A stretch of DNA of 64,000 nt from Cribrihabitans_A neustonicus (GTDB lineage: Bacteria; Pseudomonadota; Alphaproteobacteria; Rhodobacterales; Rhodobacteraceae). The stretch is from contig NZ_JBMERQ010000007.1 of assembly GCF_048820895.1 (NCBI RefSeq), positions 94,280-158,279 of the forward strand. The letters run 5' to 3'. The notes under the pieces were generated by a model that worked only from the letters and a program-made list of their open reading frames with translations, was not told where the DNA came from and made no database searches. Positions within the stretch are counted from its first letter, which is position 1; each line of letters starts with the position of its first letter. Below, one piece after another: positions 54,176 through 63,493 of the stretch. The position numbers and the translations under genes were made by a program.

Positions 54176-56743
54176 TCAGCCCGCGTTTGTCAGGTGATGG
54201 GCGATGGCCTGCAATATGACCCCGTTGGTGTTCAGATCGGTGTAAGCGGATGTGGGCTCACCGCTTTTCAGATATATGCTGGAGCAAAAGCCGTTCTCTG
54301 TCCTGGCCTTGTCACGGGCGAACCTGAGAAGCTTCCTGGAGTAGTCATGCGGCTGGTAGGCAGACCAAAGGTAAGCGGCCTTAGTGCTGAAAACCAGGTT
54401 CGCCTCGCGGAAGGCGGGGGTTCTGTATTCCGGTTCCTGGCCGACCGTATCAATAGCCCAAGTGCGGCTGCCGGCATCTAATTGCAATCCTTGGTAGAAA
54501 AACCATGGGGACCTGTCGACTGGCCCTTCCGACACACAAATTAGCCGCCCTGTTTCCCCATATTCCTCCAGCTGTGCCGAAAACAGCACGTCGGCTAGAA
54601 ACGCGCTCTCAGCCGACATGCCGAGTTCCATAGCTTCCAGCAGCAGCGGCTCGGCACCGATCGGCCCGATCCTGGCCGCCGCTTCCAGGAGGGCCATTTG
54701 CCCATCGGGGACAGATCGCTGGGAGAAGACCTCATACGGGGATTTGACAGAGAGACCCCAGCGGCGGAATGCCAAAGCCGAATAGTGGGCGCTGTGGGAC
54801 ACAAACGATGTTTTCAGCACTCCATCCTTAACGGAAAAGATTTCGCCGCCGATAATCACTTTCTCCAAATCCCAGGCACCGACCAGTTCGGCAAGCTGGT
54901 CCCCCGCCCTGCTGTGACGCCGCAGGTTGTCCAGGGCTGCAAGCAGGCGGCCGGCGTCGGAGCCATCGAAATCCCTGTTGCCCCATTTGTGCCGGTCGGT
55001 CCTGATCCAACCCTGCGGCAGGTGGCGCTGCTGTGATGTGCGGCCCGCGATGTTGGGCAGAATTCTGTGGATGGCACTTTCGAGGGAATTGCGGCTGATC
55101 AAGCCGATCTGCGACGCTGCGATCAGTCCGTTTATTTGGCTGCCGACATCCCACATCGTGACAGCCTTGTGCTGCCGCCCTCCCGGCGCGAAATTCACGG
55201 TTGCGGGGCACAAGCCGGTACCCGGATCGGTGAAGTTCTCGAAGTACCGCCAAGCCACGCGGGCATCGTCAAGCAATTCCGCACGCATCTTCTGCGATAG
55301 CGGAGTGCGTGCCTTTGACAGCCCAGGAGCAGCCGCGGCCGCCCTGCGGTACCGCTTCGGGATGGGTCCTGCCGGAGCAATCCGCCGGGTGTATTGATCC
55401 AGCGGGATAAACTCAACCGTGCTACCGGCGTGCAGCTCCTTCAGCATGGCTTCCAGGGCCTTCCTCTCTGGCGGGAAAAGGAGTGCATCGGCTTCCACGA
55501 AGACGATCCTGTCCCCGGTGCCGTGCAAAACCTGCTGCAATGACGCAACCGGCCTGCCCGCGCTGATCACGTGCCTGGGCAGGTGGAGAAAGCCATTATG
55601 GCTCAAGCCTTGCGGCCCGGTGCTGTCAGCGGAAAATAGCACTCCGATCCCCGGACCCAGCGGCATGACAGTTTTTATTTCCGGGCGGTCCGCTGCACCC
55701 GGAAAGTCGACCCCGATGGCACTCATTCCGGCCGGACCGGACCGGGAGGCCTCGGGCGCTGGCAGCATGTCCATCGGGATCCAATAACCGTCGGCGCCCG
55801 GCCCGTTCGCCGCCGCCACATCCGGACCGGCGGTGTACGCAATTCCTTCCTTGGCCAGGAACCCGGCAAAGGCAGAAAACGCGCCCATCCTCGCTGCCTC
55901 TTCCGGCAACGGCCGCAGCAGGTGCAAGCACAGGGACTGGCTGAAGCGGTAGTCATCCCTCAGCTGGACGTCGGACACGGAGAGAAGCGAATGCTCACCG
56001 TCAACCTCTTTCTCTTCCAGCGTACTGGCAAAATGGTTCACGGCCCGTTTCAGCTGCGCAACAGGATATTTGGAGAAGTCTCCGGCAGGCAGATAATAGA
56101 GGTTCTGGGTAGCCTGCGGGTCAGTTCCGTGCGTCGGTGCCGCAAGGCCGCTCAGGGATATAAGGCTGCCGCCGAAAAGCCGCACCACGCCGTTGTCCCA
56201 TGTCTCCGACCGGACGCTGCCGCTCCGGGCAGGGATAACCAAGACATTGAAAACCCCGGCGGACCGCACGCCACGGGGAGACATGGGGATTGCCGCCTCC
56301 GCACAGGCAAGTGTTTTCACGGCCGGGCCCGATTTCCCGGCGGCAATGGAAGTCCGCAAAGTGTTCTGCACAGCCTGGACGGCCTCAAACGCCGCCCGGG
56401 CCTGGAAATGCTCGGAGAGTACCGGCAAGTCGGGCACGAAGGCCGCGATTTCAAGACCGCTGTTGCCAAGCTGGTACCCATTGAGCACCTGAGCAAGTTT
56501 GGAGCCGGGGGCAAGCGGCTTTCCATCCCTGCCAAAAGGGGAAACCACACAGGTCAGCGGCAGGTTCCGGTCGATGAAGGCATCCAAGACCGCAATCAGA
56601 TGCGGAACCGACACATCCTCAGTGATGCCAGTGAGAACCGGATAGGCCTGTGCAACGGGGCTCGGAAGCACCGAGGCCATTCCGCTTGCCGGGAACACGG
56701 ACATGCTGGCAGCAGCCGATTTCAGGAAGGATCTGCGTTTCAT
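54176..56743 (-). CDS. Tat-exported DUF3131-type protein associated with exopolysaccharide synthase
   Basis: 855 residues. The N-terminus MKRRSFLKSAAASMSV is a twin-arginine-like signal (R-R-S-F-L-K). Residues about 40-480 resemble a polysaccharide-deacetylase-like TIM barrel lacking the usual metal motif. From about 495 to the end, ARVAWRYFENFTDPGTGLCP and VTMWDVGSQINGLIAASQIG match the DUF3131 domain found in glycan-processing proteins. It overlaps the stop of the large synthase gene (ATGA), so the two are co-translated. It may trim or secrete the polymer in the periplasm. Confidence 0.72.
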   Translation of the reverse strand: MKRRSFLKSAAASMSVFPASGMASVLPSPVAQAYPVLTGITEDVSVPHLIAVLDAFIDRNLPLTCVVSPFGRDGKPLAPGSKLAQVLNGYQLGNSGLEIAAFVPDLPVLSEHFQARAAFEAVQAVQNTLRTSIAAGKSGPAVKTLACAEAAIPMSPRGVRSAGVFNVLVIPARSGSVRSETWDNGVVRLFGGSLISLSGLAAPTHGTDPQATQNLYYLPAGDFSKYPVAQLKRAVNHFASTLEEKEVDGEHSLLSVSDVQLRDDYRFSQSLCLHLLRPLPEEAARMGAFSAFAGFLAKEGIAYTAGPDVAAANGPGADGYWIPMDMLPAPEASRSGPAGMSAIGVDFPGAADRPEIKTVMPLGPGIGVLFSADSTGPQGLSHNGFLHLPRHVISAGRPVASLQQVLHGTGDRIVFVEADALLFPPERKALEAMLKELHAGSTVEFIPLDQYTRRIAPAGPIPKRYRRAAAAAPGLSKARTPLSQKMRAELLDDARVAWRYFENFTDPGTGLCPATVNFAPGGRQHKAVTMWDVGSQINGLIAASQIGLISRNSLESAIHRILPNIAGRTSQQRHLPQGWIRTDRHKWGNRDFDGSDAGRLLAALDNLRRHSRAGDQLAELVGAWDLEKVIIGGEIFSVKDGVLKTSFVSHSAHYSALAFRRWGLSVKSPYEVFSQRSVPDGQMALLEAAARIGPIGAEPLLLEAMELGMSAESAFLADVLFSAQLEEYGETGRLICVSEGPVDRSPWFFYQGLQLDAGSRTWAIDTVGQEPEYRTPAFREANLVFSTKAAYLWSAYQPHDYSRKLLRFARDKARTENGFCSSIYLKSGEPTSAYTDLNTNGVILQAIAHHLTNAG

Positions 56744-59700
56744 GTTTTCGCTGCTGCGAGACCGTAGTCCCGGCCTTGTCGTTTCAGGGTGCCCCAGCTG
56801 GCCAAGCGGCCGTTAACTGCGCGAAGTATGGCTCGAATGACCGAGAAATACAGCAGCGGACGGTAGATCAGGCGCTGCAGCGGGAACAGAAGCAGAGTCC
56901 AGTTGCTTTCGTCGTCATCCGAAGCGACGGCAACAGCGGCAACGAGGAATTCAAGCGCCGGCAGGGCCAGATAGGCCAGCAGATACTGCGCGGGTTGTGC
57001 GGACTGCGATGCGCCAACATCTCCTGCCCAGCCGCCCGCTGCCAGCTTGTACAGCAAGAGTATCACGAACAGATCCGCAACCGGCGCCAGCAGCGGAAAG
57101 ATGTAGCCGAACACAAACATGTCCGGAATAGAAATGAGACCCACTGAGCGCCCTTCGGAAACTGCCCTCTTATGCTTCCATGCGCTTTGGAACATGCCGA
57201 GGGACCAGCGCAGCCGCTGCCTCAGCAGCTCACCTGTCGTCTCGGGAACTTCGGTATAGCCTCTGGCCCGGGGCTCATAAATCACGCGGTATCCCGCGCG
57301 ATTCACCTGAATGGTGAGGTCCGTGTCCTCGGTCAGTGTTTCGTCGGTAAAAAGCCCGGCCCTTTCTAACGCTTCCACCCGCCAGGCACCGATCGCCCCG
57401 GGGACGACCAGGATCCCGTTGATCTTGTCAAAGGCCTTGCGGTCCACGTTCTGCGAGGTCGCATATTCGAGCGCCTGCAGGCGGGTCAGCAGGTTGACCC
57501 TGTTGCCCGCAATGATCTTTCCGGCCACCGCGCCGACCTTCGGATCTGCGAAATGCCTCATCAGCTCGGCGATGGAGGATTTGCAAACCTGGGTGTCCGC
57601 ATCAATGCAAACCACGAATTCGGTGCCGGCGCTTAAGATAGCCCGGTTCAAGGCGCTCCATTTTCCCTGATTAGGCTGCGAAATCAGGCGTATCCCGCTC
57701 TGGCGGCCGAATTTGAGGACTTCAATCAGCGTGTCATCCGTGGAGCCGTCATCCACCACGATGATTTCGAGGTTCTTATAACCGCTGGCGCGCACACTTT
57801 CGATGCTTCGAGCGATAACCTTTGCCTCATTGTAAGCAGGGATGACCACTGCGACTTTCGGCAGCCTGCGAAGCGGAACGTATTTCTCACGCCGGTTGGA
57901 AAGGGCCAGCACAAGGACCGCTGCGGAGCGCAGCACACCAATAACAAGGACAGTCCAAAACACAAAAATGACTGCCTGCTGCGCGAACCAGACCATGGAG
58001 AAGGACACCCGGTCGAAGGCAGGCGCCCCCCCCGCCGCCACCGGCATCAGCGAGGCCCTGTCGGTGCCGAGAAGGTCTGCAAGGGCAGTAAATTCATACC
58101 CCTTAGCCTTGAGCGCGCCGATTATGGATCTGACCGCAGCGACTGTTGCGGTCCGGTCCTGACCGCCGTCATGAAGCAGTATTACATTGCCCGCGCCCTG
58201 TTCGACTTGACCGATAACATGACTTGCAATCCGCTCGCTGTCCCAGCCTTCCCAGTCCCTGGGCACGATGTCCATGCCGGCGATAATCGATCCGCGGGCT
58301 TGCGCGGCCTCCAATGACGCGACACCCTCTGCGCTGATCGGACCGCCGCTGCGCAGAAACGGTTCCCGGTAGAGCAGCGTCTTGCGGCCCGCCGTCCCGG
58401 CCAGGATTTTGTCCAGGAGAGAAAACTCCAGCTCCGCCCTGGTCTTCGAGATTTGATCCATTCGCGGATGCGAAAACGTGTGGGCCCCGATTTCGTGTCC
58501 CTCGTCGATCATCCGTGCAATCAGTTCGGGAGCATTCATGACGCTGGTGCCGACAACAAAAAATGCCGCAGGCACCTTTTCTTCATGCAGAATGTCCAGA
58601 ATCTGCTTGGTGTACTTTGGATGCGGGCCGTCATCAAAGGTCAGCACCAGTTTCCGGCTGCCGGCCTTTCCATAGCGTTCGATGGTGTAGGGTTTGGGCA
58701 AAATGCTGTATGTCTGGCTGGAGATACGGCCGGTACCGGGATCGAACTCGAGCTGCCTCACCCCGGCGGAAGACTGCTGAGCAACCCTCATGAACGCGCC
58801 TTCCCCGATGTAGTTCACAAAGTTCCCTAGCTCGGCCACAGAAAGTTCGGCACCCAGTACATCCTGGGTGGCATTCCAATTCTGCAGAACTTTCCAAACC
58901 CCGGGGTCCTCCCTTCCAAGTGACCAAATAGCGATGTTGGCGACGCCCAATTGCTCCAACCGGAGCATCTGATTGTGAGCCGAAGCCGCATCCAGCATCC
59001 AGATTTGGCGCTGGCGCCCCTGTTCATCCCGGTATCGGCTGAAGCTGTTGGAGGTCTTGGCGCTGAACCGAAGCCCCGCACCCGCGGCCGAAATCCTGTG
59101 CATCGCCGCCGCATAGGACAGGGTCTCCGGCTCCGGCACGCCGGATGTCCATTCGACGGCATAGTTACCAAGCGCGATGATGAGTTTGTCCGCCCCAATC
59201 GCTTGTACTGCTCCTTCCGCTACCTCTGCGAACCAGTTCTCCGGGGCGAGCGGGGCGGGTACCGAACCTGTCCAGGGCTGCTGAAACACCTTGAGAATAA
59301 CTTGGTCGAACAGTTTAGCGACGTCTGGATCCCGCCATGATGGCTGCATACCGCTCAGGACAACACAGGCGGTCAGCCCCTGGGCCCGGAAGCTTTCGGA
59401 GAAATAGGCTGCGAACTGGCGCAGGCGCGTGGCGCCTTCTGCCGTCAGCCCGGAAAAATCAAGGCACGCGCCTTGCGCTTGCAATGCGGTGACCGCCAGA
59501 GAGAGGCGGGCAGCAATTGAGACAGCTTGTTCAGAATCCGCAAGTTTGCCGAGAAGGGCCCCCACCTTGAACGCCGGATCCAGCTGAACAATCGGAAGGA
59601 CCACAGGTTTGATTTCAGAGCTGGCAATGTATTCCTCCATTGCCATCCGCATATCTTTGCTGACCAAAGATACCCCCGGGCTGCCGTGCTCCGCGCCAAT

Positions 59701-60237
59701 GCGGATCCAATCCGGCACGACAACACCAGCATGTCCGCAGCTCTCCTCCAGCGACAGATGCGCGCGCTCCATGCCAACCGGAACGTGAGCAAAAACCCTG
59801 GGTGCCGCGGTGTCAGCCATAGCAGAAAGATAAGGCTGTTTGGGCCCTGCGCGGCAGAGGCCCGATGCCTGCGGAGATGACTGACCAGGGCCCGGGCTGG
59901 CATAACCGGCGTGATGGGACAGGTCGTGACCGCCTCCGGCAACATGATCATGTCCGCGCGCAGCGCCGTAGAACGGGTTCATCTCGCGCAGGGCAGACTG
60001 CAGGGAAAACGCTCCGTTGAGAAACAATATCGCCCAGCACAGAATAGCTGTGACGGCAAAAATAACGAGAGCCCGCACCCGGCGGCCGCGGATCCTCTGG
60101 GGATCCTCAAACACTTTGGCTGCAGCCTTGCTGGACACGAGCTTGTCCTGGTGAAAGACAAACCGCGTCACCCGGCCGCACTCCGCATAAGCGAGAAATG
60201 CGCACCAGACGTCGGCAGGCACACAGCTGCCAAACAC
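56740..60237 (-). CDS. multidomain exopolysaccharide synthase: GH18-like, polysaccharide deacetylase and GT2 modules
   Basis: Up to 1165 residues. A helix (about 55-75) is followed by a GH18-like barrel (about 145-500) that keeps the fold but lacks a clear DxxDxDxE motif, then a NodB deacetylase domain (KLVLTFDDGPHPKYT at about 528-542, EIGAHTFSHPRMDQ), a helix, a GT2 synthase (about 790-1030; VVIPAYNEAKV, EDTDLTIQVN, QRLRW) and 3-4 membrane helices. It resembles processive chitin/PNAG-like synthases. GTG 60237 gives the longest frame; an internal GTG at 60171, nearer a VTRFVFHQDKL-type family start, may be real. Proposed role: polymerising and partly deacetylating a hexosamine polysaccharide. 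Confidence 0.78.
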   Translation of the reverse strand: MFGSCVPADVWCAFLAYAECGRVTRFVFHQDKLVSSKAAAKVFEDPQRIRGRRVRALVIFAVTAILCWAILFLNGAFSLQSALREMNPFYGAARGHDHVAGGGHDLSHHAGYASPGPGQSSPQASGLCRAGPKQPYLSAMADTAAPRVFAHVPVGMERAHLSLEESCGHAGVVVPDWIRIGAEHGSPGVSLVSKDMRMAMEEYIASSEIKPVVLPIVQLDPAFKVGALLGKLADSEQAVSIAARLSLAVTALQAQGACLDFSGLTAEGATRLRQFAAYFSESFRAQGLTACVVLSGMQPSWRDPDVAKLFDQVILKVFQQPWTGSVPAPLAPENWFAEVAEGAVQAIGADKLIIALGNYAVEWTSGVPEPETLSYAAAMHRISAAGAGLRFSAKTSNSFSRYRDEQGRQRQIWMLDAASAHNQMLRLEQLGVANIAIWSLGREDPGVWKVLQNWNATQDVLGAELSVAELGNFVNYIGEGAFMRVAQQSSAGVRQLEFDPGTGRISSQTYSILPKPYTIERYGKAGSRKLVLTFDDGPHPKYTKQILDILHEEKVPAAFFVVGTSVMNAPELIARMIDEGHEIGAHTFSHPRMDQISKTRAELEFSLLDKILAGTAGRKTLLYREPFLRSGGPISAEGVASLEAAQARGSIIAGMDIVPRDWEGWDSERIASHVIGQVEQGAGNVILLHDGGQDRTATVAAVRSIIGALKAKGYEFTALADLLGTDRASLMPVAAGGAPAFDRVSFSMVWFAQQAVIFVFWTVLVIGVLRSAAVLVLALSNRREKYVPLRRLPKVAVVIPAYNEAKVIARSIESVRASGYKNLEIIVVDDGSTDDTLIEVLKFGRQSGIRLISQPNQGKWSALNRAILSAGTEFVVCIDADTQVCKSSIAELMRHFADPKVGAVAGKIIAGNRVNLLTRLQALEYATSQNVDRKAFDKINGILVVPGAIGAWRVEALERAGLFTDETLTEDTDLTIQVNRAGYRVIYEPRARGYTEVPETTGELLRQRLRWSLGMFQSAWKHKRAVSEGRSVGLISIPDMFVFGYIFPLLAPVADLFVILLLYKLAAGGWAGDVGASQSAQPAQYLLAYLALPALEFLVAAVAVASDDDESNWTLLLFPLQRLIYRPLLYFSVIRAILRAVNGRLASWGTLKRQGRDYGLAAAKT

Positions 60238-60655
60238 TTACTACCGACAACGTCAGCCACGGTCCCCCGTCCCCCAGATCAGGCCAGCACTGCTGCCGAC
60301 AGGCCGCGGCGGTTGTCCCCACAACTCTTCCCGCGACGGCATGCAGATCAAGCCAGATAGGGTCCAGCCTGCTGATTGCTGTTCCCTTTGTCAAAATAAC
60401 TTCAAATTTGCGACAAAGTTCCCCGATTACCTCCATGCTCTGTTAACAGTCCGGCGTGAGCAGCCGCGATTGGTTCATTTTTTGGTCCCCGAAACATCGT
60501 CGCGTTGAGATGCCCAAGGGCGCGGATGGCGATTCCGCGATGACCTGACCGGCGTTGGAGACTGAACTTCGCAACCAGCACACTCTCGGACAGGCGCCGG
60601 TTCCGTATCCTCTGTTAAACCGGCAACACAGCCCGGCGGGGATCTTTCCGCCACG
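60238..60655. other. intergenic region, no gene recognised
   Basis: 418 bases holding the promoter of the synthase operon. An AT-rich stretch (about 60385-60450, containing TTGTCAAAATAACTTCAAAT) reads like promoter sequence. No RNA, repeat or conserved frame is seen. Confidence 0.35.
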
Positions 60656-60730
60656 CTAGCCGTCCAGCACGATGCGGATCTTCTCCTCGGCCGGGTGCTG
60701 CTGCCGAGTAGGCCGGCGGATGTCCTTAGG
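60656..60730 (-). pseudogene. remnant of IS3-family transposase OrfA N-terminus
   Basis: On the minus strand the frame reads RRPTRQQHPAEEKIRIVLDG and then stops. This matches the start of IS3-family OrfA proteins, which continue with an L-R-G-E-D helix-turn-helix that is missing here. Nothing recognisable of OrfB or terminal repeats is nearby. Together with the broken LysR gene downstream, it marks an old insertion or rearrangement. Confidence 0.5.
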
Positions 60731-61006
60731 CTGATCGGGAATTCGGCATCCTTCAGCGTTTTGCGTCAGGCTATAAAGGCTGTCGGCGAACACGAACCGC
60801 TTACTTGAACTGCCTGCGCGGCGATACTTCTGGTTGCTCCTTGCAACTGAGCGGCGGAGACTGTGCGCCGCCCAACTGCCTCTTCGGACCAAGCCTGGCG
60901 ATATACTGCCCGAAGCCGAACACTTTTTCCTGGTCAGGGGAAGGTTGGAGAACCAGTTTCGCATGGCTCCTCCGGAGGGCGTGAAAGGGGGGGGAAAGGC
61001 CCGGGC

Positions 61007-62671
61007 TTATTGGCCTGCAAGGACCCAGCGGGCCGCCTTCTCCGCGATCATCAAGGTGGGGGAGTTGGTGTTGCCGCTGGTGATCTCGGGCATAATGCTG
61101 GCATCAACGACACGCAGCCCCGCCACCCCCTTGAGCCGCAAATGCGGATCGAGCACGGCGCTTTCATCCTCGGGGTGGCCCATTTTCACGGTGCCTGCCG
61201 GGTGGAAGATCGTGCTGGCGATGTCGCCGGCCAGTTTGGCGAGGTCTTCGTCGCTTTGATATTGCGGACCGGGTTTGAATTCCTCGGGCGCATAAGGCTG
61301 CATCGCTGGCTGCGACATGATCTCACGCACCTGCCGCAGACTGTCGGCAGCGACCTTGCGGTCGTCCTCGGTCGCCAGATAGTTGGGTGAGATCATCGGA
61401 GCATCACGGAAATTGGCGGAACGTATGCGCACATGGCCCCTGCTCGTCGGGTTGAGGTTGCACACGCTGACGGTCATCGCCGGAAAATCATGCAGCGGCT
61501 CGCCAAAGGCCTCAAGGCTAAGCGGCTGCACGTGGTATTCGAGATTGGCATGGCTTCGGTGCGGGTCAGAACGGGTGAAGGCGCCGAGCTGGCTGGGCGA
61601 CATGCTCATTGGGCCCGAGCGTTTCAACAGGTACTCTGCGCCGATCATCGCCTTTCCCAGCAGGTTTCCCGCCAGGGTGTTGAGCGTGCGGGTGCCCTTG
61701 ACCTTGAACACTGCGCGGATCTGCAGGTGGTCCTGCAGGTTCCCGCCCACCGGCGCGTCACGCAGCACCTCGATCCCGTGCGATTGCAGCAGCGCCGCCG
61801 GACCAATGCCCGACAGCTGCAGAATCTGCGGCGAGTTTATCGCCCCGGCCGAAAGCAGCGTCTCGCGCCGGGCGGTGACATCCAGCACCTGGCCCTTCCT
61901 GTGGACTCGCGCGCCCGAGCAGTGCAGCCCGCCACTGGCGTCTTTGCTGAACGTTAGTTTCTCGACTTGCGCCTCGGTCCAAACTGTCAGGTTGCGGCGC
62001 GACTTAATCGGTCTCAGGAATGCCTTCGACGTGCTCCAGCGCCAGCCCGAGCGCTGGTTGACGTCGAAATAGCCGACACCGGAATTGTCGCCGCTGTTGA
62101 AATCGTCAGTTTTCTCGATCCCCGCCTGCACTGCCGCTTCTGCAAAGCTGTCGAGCACGTCCCAGCGCAGCCGCTGCTTCTCCACCCGCCACTCGCCGCC
62201 ATGGCCGTGCATGTCGGAAACCCGGCCATTGCCGCCCCTCTCCGGATCGGCACCGCCGTCAAGCCTGTAGTGATCTTCATGGGCTTTGAAATCGCTGAGC
62301 GAGCTGTTCCAGCTCCACTCCTCTTCTCCGCTGACCCGCGCCCAGTTGTCATAATCGCGGGCCTGGCCGCGCATGTAGATCATCCCGTTGATCGACGAGC
62401 AGCCGCCCAGTGCCTTGCCGCGCGGGTACCGCAGCACGCGGCCGTTCAATCCCTCGTCCGCCTCGGTCCTGTACATCCAGTCCGTGCGCGGATTGCCGAT
62501 ACAATAAAGATAACCTACGGGGATATGGATCCACAGGTAATTGTCCGCCTTGCCGGCCTCCAGCAGAAGCACCCGGTTGCCCGGATCAACACTCAGCCGG
62601 TTGGCCAGCAGACAGCCCGCGGAGCCGCCGCCAATCACGATGAAGTCGAATTCCGTTCCACTATCCGGCAT
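61007..62671 (-). CDS. GMC-family FAD-dependent oxidoreductase (choline dehydrogenase-like)
   Basis: 554 residues. The FAD-binding FDFIVIGGGSAGCLLANRLS at residues 8-27, GKALGGCSSINGMIYMRGQA (GMC signature 1), GAINSPQILQLSGIGPA (signature 2), and active-site DLRVVDASIMPEITSGNTNS-type region (read as LRVVDASIMPEITSGNTN) with the catalytic His in IFHPAGTVKMG. Such enzymes oxidise alcohols; choline, polyethylene glycol and terpene alcohols are substrates of close relatives. ATG 62671 follows AAGGGGGAC. The next gene upstream is a divergent LysR pseudogene, so specific regulation may be lost. The substrate is not evident; no betB or transporter lies beside it. Confidence 0.85.
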   Translation of the reverse strand: MPDSGTEFDFIVIGGGSAGCLLANRLSVDPGNRVLLLEAGKADNYLWIHIPVGYLYCIGNPRTDWMYRTEADEGLNGRVLRYPRGKALGGCSSINGMIYMRGQARDYDNWARVSGEEEWSWNSSLSDFKAHEDHYRLDGGADPERGGNGRVSDMHGHGGEWRVEKQRLRWDVLDSFAEAAVQAGIEKTDDFNSGDNSGVGYFDVNQRSGWRWSTSKAFLRPIKSRRNLTVWTEAQVEKLTFSKDASGGLHCSGARVHRKGQVLDVTARRETLLSAGAINSPQILQLSGIGPAALLQSHGIEVLRDAPVGGNLQDHLQIRAVFKVKGTRTLNTLAGNLLGKAMIGAEYLLKRSGPMSMSPSQLGAFTRSDPHRSHANLEYHVQPLSLEAFGEPLHDFPAMTVSVCNLNPTSRGHVRIRSANFRDAPMISPNYLATEDDRKVAADSLRQVREIMSQPAMQPYAPEEFKPGPQYQSDEDLAKLAGDIASTIFHPAGTVKMGHPEDESAVLDPHLRLKGVAGLRVVDASIMPEITSGNTNSPTLMIAEKAARWVLAGQ

Positions 62672-62881
62672 GGCGGTGTCCCCCTTTTTTGTCCCAGCAG
62701 CGCCCAGAGAAAGGTCCGCCCGCCGGTGAGCCGGGCCGGAACCGGGACCGGAGCGCAGGCGGTGCAGCACTTTCCTGCCGGCGCAGAATCTTCCATGGGT
62801 ATAAAGAGACTTACGGCACATTCCTAATGCCAAATTTCTCAGCGCGATAATAGGGATCGTAATAAGGACAGATACTCAAAC

Positions 62882-63493
62882 CTGGACAGCATCCTCGCTT
62901 TCGTCACCGCCGCGCGCGAAGGCAGCGTGTCGCGGGCGGCGGAGGTGCTGTACCTAACCCAGCCGGCGGTCAGCCACCAGTTCAAGCGGCTGCGTCAGGA
63001 CACCGGGATCACCCTGTTCCGGCGCACGCCGCGAGGGCTGGGCCTGACCTCGGGCGGCGCGGCGATCCTGCCCAAGGCTGCGCAACTGCTGAACGCGATG
63101 GCCGAGTACCGCCGCAGCACCAGCCCGCGGTGCGGACAGGTCTCGGGCAGGCTCAGAACCGGCACCATTGTCGACCCGGAGTTCATTCGCCTAGGCCGTC
63201 TGCTCAGCGGCCCTGGCACGGCGCATCCGATTATCAGCACCGAACTGGCGCACGGCGTCAGCGGCGAGATTCTCGGCAAGTTGGAGCGCCGCCAGATCGG
63301 CGCAGGGTATTACCTGGCCGCACCAGACGAAGTGGATGCCATGCCGTCGGACCAGCCGCGCACCCCCACCGCAAAGAAGGCCGTGCAGCACCGCTGCCGC
63401 ATTTGGGCCTGCAGTCAGAGCATTTCACTCGTGCCAGCCCCCAGCACTGTCAGGTATTCCCCGGAAAGGTTCCAGCCGTCCGCAGAGAGATGA
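62882..63493 (+). pseudogene. truncated LysR-type regulator gene
   Basis: The frame encodes a normal LysR helix-turn-helix (LDSILAFVTAAREGSVSRAA, then VLYLTQPAVSHQFKRLRQ) but has no ATG, GTG or TTG start before the conserved N-terminus (upstream in-frame stop at 62845). The effector domain breaks off after about 140 residues (ERRQIGAGYYLAAPDEVD) instead of about 300, and the frame then runs into the antisense of the RTX gene. It diverges from the GMC oxidoreductase, its probable former target. The only good start, GTG 62927, would cut the DNA-binding helix. Confidence 0.7.
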
